This document shows positions 1-8,232 of a DNA stretch of 64,000 bases, piece by piece. How positions within the stretch are numbered: the first letter of the stretch is position 1; every line of letters starts with the position of its first letter. The notes below the pieces were generated by a model. It had not been told where the DNA came from. It saw only the letters and a list, made by a program, of their open reading frames with translations, and made no database searches. This stretch comes from JAOZTV01 sp965371805 (GTDB lineage: Bacteria; Acidobacteriota; Aminicenantia; UBA2199), in assembly GCA_965371805.1 (NCBI GenBank), contig CBDUZW010000002.1, positions 121,446-185,445 of the forward strand, read 5' to 3'. Both the position numbers and the translations under genes were made by a program.

Positions 1-1
1 C

Positions 2-1171
2 AGAGCAAATCGTGGTAGTGCAGGAATTGATAATGTAAGCCTTGAGGAATTTGGGCTCAGCCTCGAAGATAATCTGTACAAATTATGGAACAGAATGGCA
101 TCAGGCAGTTACTTTCCACCACCAGTGATGGAGGTAGAAATTCCAAAGAAAGATGGCAAAATCAGAAAGTTGGGTATTCCGACAGTATCAGACAGGATAG
201 CCCAGATGGTAGTTCGCGAAGAACTGCAACCACATGTTGATCAGGTTTTCAATAGGAATTCATATGGATACAGACCGGGAAAAAGCGCACATGGAGCTAT
301 AGAAAAAGCTCGGAGTCTATGCTGGAAATATGACTGGGTAGTTGATCTTGATATCAAAGGATTTTTTGATAATCTGGATCATGAGTTATTAATGCTGGCA
401 GTAAATAGACATACAGATCAGAAATGGATAAAGATGTACATTGAAAGATGGTTGAAAGCACCTGTACAGAAAAAGAACGGAAATATTGAAGAACGTTCAA
501 AAGGAACGCCTCAAGGAGGAGTTATCAGTCCTTTATTGGCAAACATTTTTCTACATTATGCATTTGATAAGTGGCTGGAAAGAGAGTTTCCATCTCTGGA
601 GTTTGAGCGTTATGCAGATGATGCAATTGTACATTGCAAAAGTTTCAGGCAAGCGGAGTTTGTATTAGCTAAAATCAAAAAGAGGTTGAAAAAATGCAAA
701 CTGGAACTTCATCCGGAAAAGACAAAGATTATTTACTGCAAGGATAGTAATCGTAAAGGAAACTATGAACATACGGAATTCACATTTCTGGGATACTCAT
801 TTTGCGGAAGATTGGCAAAATCGTCTAAAGGGAGAAAATTCAAAGGGTTTTTACCCGGAGCGAGTAAGGAAGCAATAAAGAAAATGAGTAGTGAAATACG
901 GAGAATGAAAATACATTTGAGAACAGATCTTAATATTGAAGATGTTGCAAAACTGATAAACCCAAAAGTGCGAGGGTGGATGAACTATTATGGAAAATTT
1001 CATAAACGAAGGTTAAGTTCCTTCCTGTTTAAGTTAAATTTCAGAATATGGAAATGGATTCGAAATAAGTATAAGCGATTCAGGTATAATATCAAAGGAG
1101 CCAAAAAGTGGTTAAGTAATGTTAGTAGAACAATGCCGGGGTTATTTGCACATTGGTGTTTTGGGTTATAG
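2..1171 (+). CDS. group II intron reverse transcriptase/maturase, 5' end outside window
   Basis: Multifunctional intron-encoded protein that reverse transcribes the intron during retrohoming and helps it splice. The frame is open from base 2 (RANRGSAGIDNVSL...), so an ATG at 95 is internal and the N-terminus lies left of the window. Seen: RT core with GTPQGGVISPLLANIFL, the catalytic YADD motif at about residue 204 of the visible part, and the maturase X domain with INPKVRGWMNYYGKF, followed by a basic tail ending PGLFAHWCFGL. No Cys-pair HNH endonuclease follows. Intron RNA domains V and VI lie directly downstream, as expected for an ORF in domain IV. Family assignment is secure; activity is unknown. 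Confidence 0.95.
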   Translation, partial: RANRGSAGIDNVSLEEFGLSLEDNLYKLWNRMASGSYFPPPVMEVEIPKKDGKIRKLGIPTVSDRIAQMVVREELQPHVDQVFNRNSYGYRPGKSAHGAIEKARSLCWKYDWVVDLDIKGFFDNLDHELLMLAVNRHTDQKWIKMYIERWLKAPVQKKNGNIEERSKGTPQGGVISPLLANIFLHYAFDKWLEREFPSLEFERYADDAIVHCKSFRQAEFVLAKIKKRLKKCKLELHPEKTKIIYCKDSNRKGNYEHTEFTFLGYSFCGRLAKSSKGRKFKGFLPGASKEAIKKMSSEIRRMKIHLRTDLNIEDVAKLINPKVRGWMNYYGKFHKRRLSSFLFKLNFRIWKWIRNKYKRFRYNIKGAKKWLSNVSRTMPGLFAHWCFGL

Positions 1172-1198
1172 AGTATGATTATGAGATTTGGACGGCGG

Positions 1199-1268
1199 GA
1201 GCGGTATGAGCTGAGAGGTTCACGTACCGTTCTAAGAGAGGCTGGGGTGAAAATCCCTGGTCGACTCA
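1199..1268 (+). ncRNA. group II intron domains V and VI (3' end of intron)
   Basis: Bases 1199-1232 form a domain V-like hairpin: GAGCGGTA pairs with TACCGTTC (one G-U pair) around the GAGAGGTTCACG middle typical of bacterial group II introns. Bases 1236-1268 give a domain VI-like hairpin with a GTGAAAATCCC segment that could carry the branch-point A. The 3' splice junction is probably within 1267-1270, where sequence homologous to trmO (opposite strand) resumes. The exact junction is inferred. Confidence 0.85.
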
Positions 1269-1655
1269 CCAGTTTATATCAATAACTGGCGTGCTATCGA
1301 GTACCTCAAAGGGATGGACAGTAATCGTACACTCATCATCAATCCCCACAACCTCAACTTCATGTAAACCAATCGGGTTTGGACGGGCAGGTGAGCGGGT
1401 TGAAAAGACACCTGTAAGAGGCTTTTCTTTATCCCCTCGAGGATGAATCTGTAAAACCGAACGATCAGCAAGATGGAGCCAGGTTAAGAGTACCAATCGA
1501 CTTCCAACCGCAACGCCTTTAAGAGCTGTGACATACTCTTTCTTTATAGATATCTTTGCCTGGGGAGCACCTTCAGTTCCCTGCTTTGGACAATCATTAA
1601 GGTTTTTGATTTCTGAGGAAACCGTACCAATACAAATCAGGCTCTGCTCTTTATC
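1269..1655 (-). pseudogene. trmO: TrmO/TsaA-type tRNA t6A37 methyltransferase, fused to glcD and cut by the intron
   Basis: Family role: SAM-dependent N6-methylation of threonylcarbamoyladenosine-37 in tRNA. Seen: a TsaA-fold segment with ICIGTVSSEIKNLNDCP, HPRGDKEKPLTGVFSTRSPARPNPIGLH and a terminal VLDSTPVIDIN. It is read in the same frame as the C-terminal half of the upstream GlcD-like protein, with only ELEL-DKEQ at the junction, so it is a translational fusion or starts at the TTG at 1658-1656. At 1269 the coding sequence stops at the 3' end of the oppositely oriented group II intron, just where the family usually continues with a short tail. It may retain function if only a few residues are lost. 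A deletion joining glcD to trmO is the likeliest origin. Confidence 0.8.
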
Positions 1656-2965
1656 CAATTCTAGTTCATGAGGTTTGAACTGGTAATGCATAAACTCTTT
1701 TTTAGACAAACCGATTCCATGCTCTCCAGAGATTGTACCTTTTTTTTCAATTACAAATTTAAAGATTAAATCCAGCGCCTTAGAGGCATTGGCTTGATCT
1801 TTAGGTAATTCCGGATCGATCATAATATTCGTGTGTATATTTCCATCACCAAAATGACCAAACATGATTATCAAGAGGTCCAATTCCTTAGCCAGTGAAT
1901 TGATAAAATCCACGGTCTGGGGAATGTGTTTGATAGGTACTGCAATATCTTCATTTATTTTTTTTGGTCTTAGATGGGAGATGGCAGGAGAGATATTTCT
2001 CCTGATATTCCAAAGTAATTCCTGGTCCTCAAGTGACTGGGCAGCCTGGTGATGGACAATATCAAATTCACCAAGGATTTTCTCAAATCCCATTTTTTTC
2101 TGTTGGATCTCAATTTCTGTACCATCAATTTCCATTAATACCGAAGCGTTGTGATCTTCTTCCTTTTTTAGATTTAAATAATTATATACAGCATTAATTG
2201 AGGTGACATCCATGAATTCTAAAACCGAGGGAGATAATCCACTTAAAATAATCTTTTGGATAAAACTGGCCCCTGCTTTCAAGGATTTAAAATCTATCCT
2301 GAATAATATCCTCTGAGCAGGCAGGGGGAGGAGGCGAAGAGCAATCTTGGTGATAATTACCAATGTTCCTTCAGAACCCACTATTAGGAATTTAAGATCA
2401 TAACCTGCTACGTTTTTTAAGGCATAAGACCCAGTTCTAAATTTTTCACCACTCATTAAAAAGCCCTCAAGGGCTAAGACATAATTAGAGGTAACTCCAT
2501 ATTTAAAGCAGCGTGGACCTCCTGCATTTTCTGATACATTGCCTCCCAGGGTTGAGGTTTTTAAGCTGGCAGGATCGGGGGGTAAAAGAGATTCTTCTCC
2601 TGGCAAGCTTGGATTAGTTCACCGGTAATTACACCAGGCTGAACTTCTGCAATCATGTTTTCTTCATCAATTTCCAGAATTTTGTCCATTTTGGTAAAGG
2701 AGATCACAATTCCGCCAAAAATGGGAACGGCTCCACCTGAATATCCAACTCCCGCTCCTCTGGGTACAATAGGGATGTTGTATTTATTGGCAAAGTCAAT
2801 TGTATTTTTTATGTCTATCTCTTCTGTGGGGATGACCACTGCTTCCGGCTGGTAAGTTTGCTGGGTGGCATCAAAGGCATAGGAAGAAAGATATTCCGGC
2901 TGGAGGAAAACTTTGTCCTTTCCAACCAATTTTTTTAATTTCTTAAAAACCAATGGATCAGTCAT
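1656..2965 (-). pseudogene. glcD: GlcD-like FAD-linked oxidase (glycolate/D-lactate dehydrogenase subunit), frameshifted
   Basis: Flavoprotein of the GlcD/FAD-binding-4 family, which oxidises 2-hydroxy acids such as glycolate or D-lactate. The N-terminal part (from ATG 2965) has the FAD-binding PRGAGVGYSGG. The C-terminal part has KTSTLGGNVSENAGGPRCFKYG, HFGDGNIHTN and TISGEHGIG. The two parts lie in different frames. The break is a run of six C (minus strand; 2577-2582 on plus), where seven would give the expected YPPDPASLK. The usual C-terminal end (about 20 residues, normally ending near NPGK) is replaced by the TrmO-like domain. The TTG at 2983 just after speD is a less likely start than ATG 2965. 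It lies 18 nt downstream of speD on the same strand. Confidence 0.85.
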
Positions 2966-2983
2966 TAAACAAATTATATCCAA

Positions 2984-3370
2984 TCATTCTGAAGGTTTGT
3001 GCGGTAATTTATGGGGAAAGTCAAACATCCCCCTTTTTATCTCTGAAAGTGAAAGATTTTTACAGTTAAGTTTCTCTTTGATATAAGAAACAGCCTTATT
3101 ATTGTCAATTATATTTCCACAGGTGAAGATGTCCAGGGCACAGTAGTTGTGTTCAGGCCAGGTATGGATTGAAAAATGGGATTCAGCAATCATTACAAAA
3201 CAGCTGACTCCATGAGGTGAGAATTTATGTGATCTTGATTCGATAGCAGTGGCACCGGAAACCTTTACTGCTTCCAGTAAAATTTTTTCTAAAAGTTCTC
3301 TATTGTTTAAAATATTGACATCACAATCATATAACTCTGCGATTAAGTGATTACCTAAATTCTGTATCAT
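2984..3370 (-). CDS. speD: S-adenosylmethionine decarboxylase proenzyme (SpeD, class 1B)
   Basis: Makes decarboxylated SAM, the aminopropyl donor for spermidine and related polyamines. 128 residues, the usual length for the short bacterial/archaeal form that self-cleaves into two chains and creates a pyruvoyl cofactor. Seen: AESHFSIHTWPEH with the cleavage serine at position 64, His69 and the catalytic Cys84 in DIFTCG. The start MIQNLGNHLIAELYDC fits the family. A TTGACA-18-TATATT promoter lies upstream. It could supply dcSAM to the aminopropyltransferase-like protein encoded about 5 kb away (8233-9909), since no soluble speE is present in the window. Confidence 0.96.
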   Translation of the reverse strand: MIQNLGNHLIAELYDCDVNILNNRELLEKILLEAVKVSGATAIESRSHKFSPHGVSCFVMIAESHFSIHTWPEHNYCALDIFTCGNIIDNNKAVSYIKEKLNCKNLSLSEIKRGMFDFPHKLPHKPSE

Positions 3371-3402
3371 TGTTTAATTATCTTTTTTTAAAACCAAATT
3401 AA

Positions 3403-3432
3403 AATATACTATACACCTTGCAGAGTTGTCAA
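3403..3432 (-). promoter_or_regulatory. putative sigma-70-type promoter of speD
   Basis: On the minus strand TTGACA (3432-3427) is separated by 18 nt from TATATT (3408-3403), placing a start site about 25-30 nt before the speD ATG. A good match by inspection; no experimental support. Confidence 0.6.
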
Positions 3433-3513
3433 TGTTTTTATTTATTTGCAGTCGAAAAACTATCATGAATTATATTTGGGGGTATTTCAAATCCATAAAT
3501 CCATGCACCGTCC

Positions 3514-4209
3514 CTAATTGTTTCTCCAGAGATTGATAATTATTAAGATGCAATTGGTGGTTAGGACACCTACCAGTAAAATTCCGAAGATTAGTATTAA
3601 TATAGCAAAGTTATCCGAAACTTTACATAACCACCAGCTTGAAACATCAATGATCAATGCAAAAAAGGGAATAAGTCCCAAGCTTAGTCTCAACTTTGAG
3701 GGGTAACTAGTTGACAGGAGGAATCCTGAAGTGATAAGGATGATTAAGCTGATTCCCAATAGGTGATAGTGGGTAGAAGATAATAACTTTTTGGCAGGTA
3801 TTCCCTTCTCCTGAATAAGAGGAGCAAAATCACCCCAATAGAGGAGAGAAATACTGGCTTGTGTGCTGTGGCCCCCATGGCACTGGATACAGTTTGTTCT
3901 TAATATTGGATCAATATCCTTGTAATAATTATAATATGGACCATCTTCAAAAGCCCACTGATCAAGTGTTCTAAACTGGCTCTCATCAGAAATGTGTTTT
4001 CTCATGGAGGTGTGAATAGCTCTTCTAAAGGGAGAATATGCGTATTTTATTTCCACTTTTTTTAAAGTGGGGAGATCCAGACTATTTTGAAAAAGGGAGG
4101 TATTGACCAATATTACACTGCCTATTATGGCAATAAGGAGCAGAGTTAAAAAAAAGGTCATCAATAATTTATAATGGTAATCTAATTTGTTTAGGTTGAA
4201 TTTTTTCAT
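3514..4209 (-). CDS. membrane-anchored cytochrome c-type protein, single heme motif
   Basis: 231 residues. One N-terminal membrane helix (about 14-36), then an extracytoplasmic stretch with a single CIQCH heme-attachment motif (Cys107, Cys110, His111), then three further hydrophobic helices (about 148-228). Not recognised as a named family. The layout suggests a monoheme electron-transfer protein held in the inner membrane with the heme outside. It lies 73 nt downstream of the Tat-exported FAD oxidoreductase on the same strand, so electron transfer from that flavoprotein into the membrane is a reasonable inference. It ends 143 nt before the speD start. Confidence 0.75.
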   Translation of the reverse strand: MKKFNLNKLDYHYKLLMTFFLTLLLIAIIGSVILVNTSLFQNSLDLPTLKKVEIKYAYSPFRRAIHTSMRKHISDESQFRTLDQWAFEDGPYYNYYKDIDPILRTNCIQCHGGHSTQASISLLYWGDFAPLIQEKGIPAKKLLSSTHYHLLGISLIILITSGFLLSTSYPSKLRLSLGLIPFFALIIDVSSWWLCKVSDNFAILILIFGILLVGVLTTNCILIIINLWRNN

Positions 4210-4282
4210 TTTATTTTAAGGGAGGAAACAAAGGGGATATTTCCCCTTTTTAGTATCTCCTCGGCAATTTCAACTCCTCTAG

Positions 4283-5725
4283 TTAGGGTTTCTTCAAGAA
4301 CCGGCAATCCACAAACATCAAGCGGGCCCAAAAATCCCATCCATAGGAGAGGAGTTCATATCTCTCTTTTTTAGGATTATAGGGAAAGGAAGCATAGAGG
4401 GAAAAAACATGGGGATTGTGACTTTCCCATTGGGGGGTTCTTTGGTATTGGTTGTTTATATATCCAAGGTTCCAGGATTTATATCTGACATTTTCCCAGG
4501 CAACACTGCCCTTGGGAAATTCAGGGAGACTTTTTAAAAATATGGTTGCCACCATCCAGGAAGAATAGGAAAGGTCGGCAAAGTCTAAACCTCTGTCTTT
4601 TTTTAACCCATCTACAATATGATAGACTTGATTTTTAGGGATAGAAAATACAGCCTGCTTGGCCAGTACCGTTTTATAAGTTGCAAGATAACGGTCATAA
4701 CAAACTATTTTAACATGATCCTTAAGATTCTCCATCTTTAAGACGAAAATACCGGTTCTCAACCTTGACGGATCCAGCAAACTGATCATCTGTTTGGAGA
4801 TATAACCCAGACCATCTTCCCAGGTCAAGGAAAGTTTTCTCTTTTTATTGGTCCATCCCTTAAAAAGGATATTTCTAAAATAGGTTATCCCAGCCCAGGC
4901 GGAAAGTGTTTCAATAGGGGTTCCATATTCATCATTTAATCTCACGGTTATATACCAGATGAGAAAATGGGACCTGAATCCATTAATTTTTAAATATTCA
5001 GCAAAACTGATTTTATCAAAATAGACAATTTTTTCTTCTTTGGTAAGAGTTGCTAAAGGCACTCAAAAAGCTAACTTCTTCTCCTTATCCTGCCAGTCGG
5101 ACCACTCTTCGATATGTTCTATAAATCTTTCATACTCTATTATCTCTTCATCGTTGGCCAATTGAAAAGGATAGGGGCATTTTAACCAGTAGCCATCTGC
5201 AAAAATATTTCTGGCATTAGGTTTTAAAAGGTGAAAATCGTCAATCTTGGGCCAGCCGTTGTCATAGTAACCATCTACAATTCCGCAATCCTGGTATATT
5301 TCAGTTAGAGCTGTAGTGTCAGGATTGTGATATTTTGCAAAATGGGATCCGCAAGCATAACCCAGTCCTTTTTCTTCTCCACCCCGGCATAGACCGCCAC
5401 AAACATCTTCCTTTTCCAATACGAGGTAGTTTTTTATCCCGGATTTTTGTAATTTCCAGGCTGTAGCCAGTCCGGATGGTCCGCCTCCAACTATCACAGC
5501 ATCATAAATAGGTTCCTGGGATTTGGGACTGGGAATAACCAAACGATTATCTTTTAATCCATGTCCCAAGGTTGTATCCTCACTTTGGACAGTTCCGGTA
5601 AAAGGGAGCTTTTTTAGGGAGAGAGTGGAGCAATTCATCAGAGGAGGCAGTAATAGCCCACCTGCAACTCCAGCACCCATTGATTTGACAAATGATCTTC
5701 TGGTAAATTTCAATGTGTTTTTCAT
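4283..5725 (-). pseudogene. Tat-exported FAD/NAD(P)-binding oxidoreductase with in-frame TGA
   Basis: About 480 codons. N-terminus with twin-arginine signal (RRSFVKSMGAG) and a lipobox-like PPLMNCS, then a dinucleotide-binding motif AVIVGGGPSGLATAWKL near residue 77 and a flavin amine-oxidase-like LEKEDVCGGLCRGG. After residue 220 the frame is broken by a TGA (5065-5063) and continues in the same frame (KKLAF-stop-VPLATL) for 259 more residues. This is therefore a nonsense codon, not a frameshift. The downstream GTG at 5062 could restart translation, but the halves are not obvious separate domains. The substrate is unknown; a polyamine or amine is plausible from the fold and the neighbouring speD. 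Either decay or a sequencing error. Confidence 0.8.
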
Positions 5726-5842
5726 GTTTTGTAATCATAAAAGAAAGAAATAAAATATTCAAGTCACTATTTTCAAATTGTGAGCAATTGAAAAAAAAGC
5801 AATTATGTTATTTTTAAGTATATCATTTAAAGGGAGGTTAGT

Positions 5843-6130
5843 ATGGGGTACTCTATATTTTCTGTGGGGCAGATGAATATCACCAGTGGAATGGTACTCG
5901 TTCCTTTTGTTTTTGGAATTGGTTTTATTTTCTACAATGTTAAAAACTGGATCGGCTGGGTTTTAGCCGGTGCTTCCATAGCCATGTTCTTTTTTGGAAT
6001 TATTACCAGTATCAATTTCAGGATGCAGAGGATGTCTGCTTTTTCATTGATAATGATGATTACTTTGTTCATAGGTGGAATTGGTCTATTTATCAGTTCT
6101 CTTCGAGACGTTAAGGGAAAAGAAAGCTAA
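5843..6130 (+). CDS. small three-helix membrane protein
   Basis: 95 residues with three hydrophobic segments (about 15-32, 36-55, 65-86) and a short charged C-terminus (LRDVKGKES). A good Shine-Dalgarno (GGGAGG) sits 7-8 nt before ATG 5843. Divergent from the FAD oxidoreductase gene, from which it is separated by 117 nt. Not recognised. It belongs by position to the polyamine/PspA neighbourhood, but no function can be assigned. Confidence 0.7.
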   Translation: MGYSIFSVGQMNITSGMVLVPFVFGIGFIFYNVKNWIGWVLAGASIAMFFFGIITSINFRMQRMSAFSLIMMITLFIGGIGLFISSLRDVKGKES

Positions 6131-6287
6131 AAGTTTATTTAACTAATTACTATAAAGTCCTCTACATTTGTCTTTCCAGTTTCAGCAAAAATTGATTGGC
6201 TGTCAGAAATATCCCAAAGGATGGTAATAAAAAACAGATAAATGAAAGGTTAAAAAATTTACATTTTTAGATAAAAAGGAGAGAGGG

Positions 6288-7381
6288 ATGAACAGAATAT
6301 TAATTTTATTGATTTGTATGGCCGTGTTTATTCCAGTTTTTGGTCAAGTGGAAAATAAGGACAAGCCGTCCCAAGGTTTCAAGGAACTAAAACTAAAAAA
6401 AGTTTGGGAAATTACAGAGGCTGGAGATACCTTTTTTGCAACAATTTCAGGATTTCGTTATGGATATGATCAACTTTATGTAGTTGATCGGAAAAAATTT
6501 AAGATTCATATCTATGATTCTTCTGGAAAATATATTAATTCTTATGGGAAGAAGGGAGAAGGACCTGGAGAATTAAAATACATACCAACTATGAATTTTT
6601 ATAAAGGTAAAATTTTTTATATGACCAGAAATAAGATTCTTTGGTTCAACTCAAATGGAACTTATTTAAAAACTGAACTGGTAAGTAAGTTTAAAAATTT
6701 AAAAAAATATTCCAGATTTAGTGTTCGAGATGGTAAATTTTTTGTTAAAGACCATATTAGGGGGAAAAAAATAACCACCAGATTTCTTTTGTACGATAGA
6801 AATACTGAAAAAGAAACAGTATTTGATCAATTTCAATATCCTTCGTACGGCAGTGGGAAAACTGAAGGTGGGATTAGTTTTGGTATTAGTGTAAGGGGAT
6901 TAGAGCTTGGGGTGATAAACTATTTTGATGGCATAGCTATTATGGCCTCAACAATAGCTATCATATTAAAAAGAAAAACCTATCGGGTCAATTGGTTGGT
7001 GAGTTTAAACTGGATCGGAAAGTGGTCAAATTGACTGATAAGGAGAAGTTTGAATTATATCCAGGGGGCTTTGACAAAGATCCTCCCTCATTGAGGAAGG
7101 CCATGAAAGAAAGTTACCCCAATAGTTTAACTTATTTTGAAAAGATTTTTGTGGATAAAAATGGATATATTTTTGTTATGCCCAATTTTACACTCAAATT
7201 GGATCAAAGAGATTTTGATGTTTTTGATAAAACTGGGAAATACATTTATAAATCTCAATTAGTTGTTCCAGAAGGTTATAGATTGGTGACCTATCTATTT
7301 AAGAAAGATTTTCTATTTTTGGCCCTGGAAGATGAAGAGGGAGAGTTCAAAGTAGTAAAATACACCTATAATTTGGATTAG
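6288..7381 (+). pseudogene. exported 6-bladed beta-propeller protein, frameshifted
   Basis: Signal peptide (about residues 1-19, ending PVFGQ), then NHL/6-bladed propeller repeats with the family hallmark YGKKGEGPGELKY near residue 90. The frame breaks at about 6940: frame 3 reads ...YFDGIAI and the continuation YGLNNSYHIKKKNLSGQLVGEFKL is in frame 2, so one T appears to be missing from ATTATGG. The rest runs to 7381. Shine-Dalgarno GGAGAG precedes ATG 6288. These propellers are usually surface or periplasmic proteins of unknown ligand. Two paralogues occur at 54-56 kb. Confidence 0.85.
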
Positions 7382-7423
7382 TGTTTCGAAAATTAATATA
7401 ATACTAGATTTTTTTTCGGTTTG

Positions 7424-8128
7424 TTAATCCCAGTCTTCAAAATCAATTTCTTTGGGATTGGGGCTGTCTGGAGCATCCAGAATAACTGTCCCTTCACAGT
7501 CCTCAAATTTTACATCAGTTAGATCTGTCTCATAGAAGTTAGTTTTTTTAAAGGTTATCGATGAAAAAATTGCCCCTTTTAAATTAGCTTGAGCATAATT
7601 GGTCCCAGTAAGATCACCATTATTAAACTTACTTCCATCTAAATCACAATCTGAGAAATTGGTGTTATTAAGGTTAACATCGTCAAACAGTGATCCTGAT
7701 AGGCTTGATCCAGTGAAATCGGAGCTACTTATATCAGCATTTTTAAATTTTGTATCTTTGCCGTCTATATTTTTGAAATTACATTTTTTTATATTGGCAT
7801 CGTCAAAAAGGGAACCATTAAGAGTGGAATCTTCAAATATACTTTCGTCTAAATTTATATTGATAAATTTTGAGTTTTGGCAATCGGAGTTTTTAAAATT
7901 ACATTTTTTCATATTTACATCATCAAACAGGCTTTCTTTTAAGGTACTACTGGAAAAATTTAATTGGTTGTTATCAGAATCCGTTATTTTTAAACCACCG
8001 ATCTCCATGTCAACAAATTCCTTTTGTCCCTTTTTTATAGACTGGTTAATATCTGTGGTTGCATCTAATACCTTATTTTGTTGAGACTTGTCTTCTTTTT
8101 TACCAAATCCTTTACCTTTCATTCTCAT
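7424..8128 (-). CDS. pentapeptide-repeat protein with a longer 20-residue-scale period
   Basis: 234 residues. After a charged 30-residue start, the protein is a pentapeptide-repeat (A[D/N]LxX type) right-handed beta-helix from about residue 45 to 220. Superimposed on the five-residue register is a longer unit that returns at least three times: SLFDDVNMKKCNFKNSD, SLFDDANIKKCNFKNID, SLFDDVNLNNTNFSDCD. The C-terminus is acidic (FEDWD). Shine-Dalgarno AAGGAGG at a spacing of 8 supports ATG 8128. Divergent from the aminopropyltransferase gene. Known members range from gyrase-protecting DNA mimics to structural proteins; the very acidic sequence allows either, and no function is assigned. Confidence 0.9.
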   Translation of the reverse strand: MRMKGKGFGKKEDKSQQNKVLDATTDINQSIKKGQKEFVDMEIGGLKITDSDNNQLNFSSSTLKESLFDDVNMKKCNFKNSDCQNSKFININLDESIFEDSTLNGSLFDDANIKKCNFKNIDGKDTKFKNADISSSDFTGSSLSGSLFDDVNLNNTNFSDCDLDGSKFNNGDLTGTNYAQANLKGAIFSSITFKKTNFYETDLTDVKFEDCEGTVILDAPDSPNPKEIDFEDWD

Positions 8129-8197
8129 TGACCATACCTCCTTGTGTCAATTTCTTACTTTCGTATTTTATAGGATATTGAAATATATTTCAAACAT

Positions 8198-8226
8198 TTG
8201 AAAATTCTTAGATTTTGGTCTATCAT
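8198..8226 (+). promoter_or_regulatory. putative leaderless promoter of the aminopropyltransferase gene
   Basis: TTGAAA (8198-8203), 17-nt spacer, TATCAT (8221-8226), then six bases and ATG 8233. Transcription would start at or next to the start codon. A short AGGG at 8227-8230 is too close to the ATG to be a normal Shine-Dalgarno. Confidence 0.55.
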
Positions 8227-8232
8227 AGGGAA

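Noticed and set aside
1000..1269. Minus-strand 89-aa reading frame over the intron 3' end
   Set aside because: It lies fully over the RT C-terminus and intron domains V/VI on the other strand and has no signal of its own.
7640..7960. Short DNA repeats resembling a CRISPR array
   Set aside because: They are codons of the pentapeptide-repeat protein; spacing and content are not array-like.
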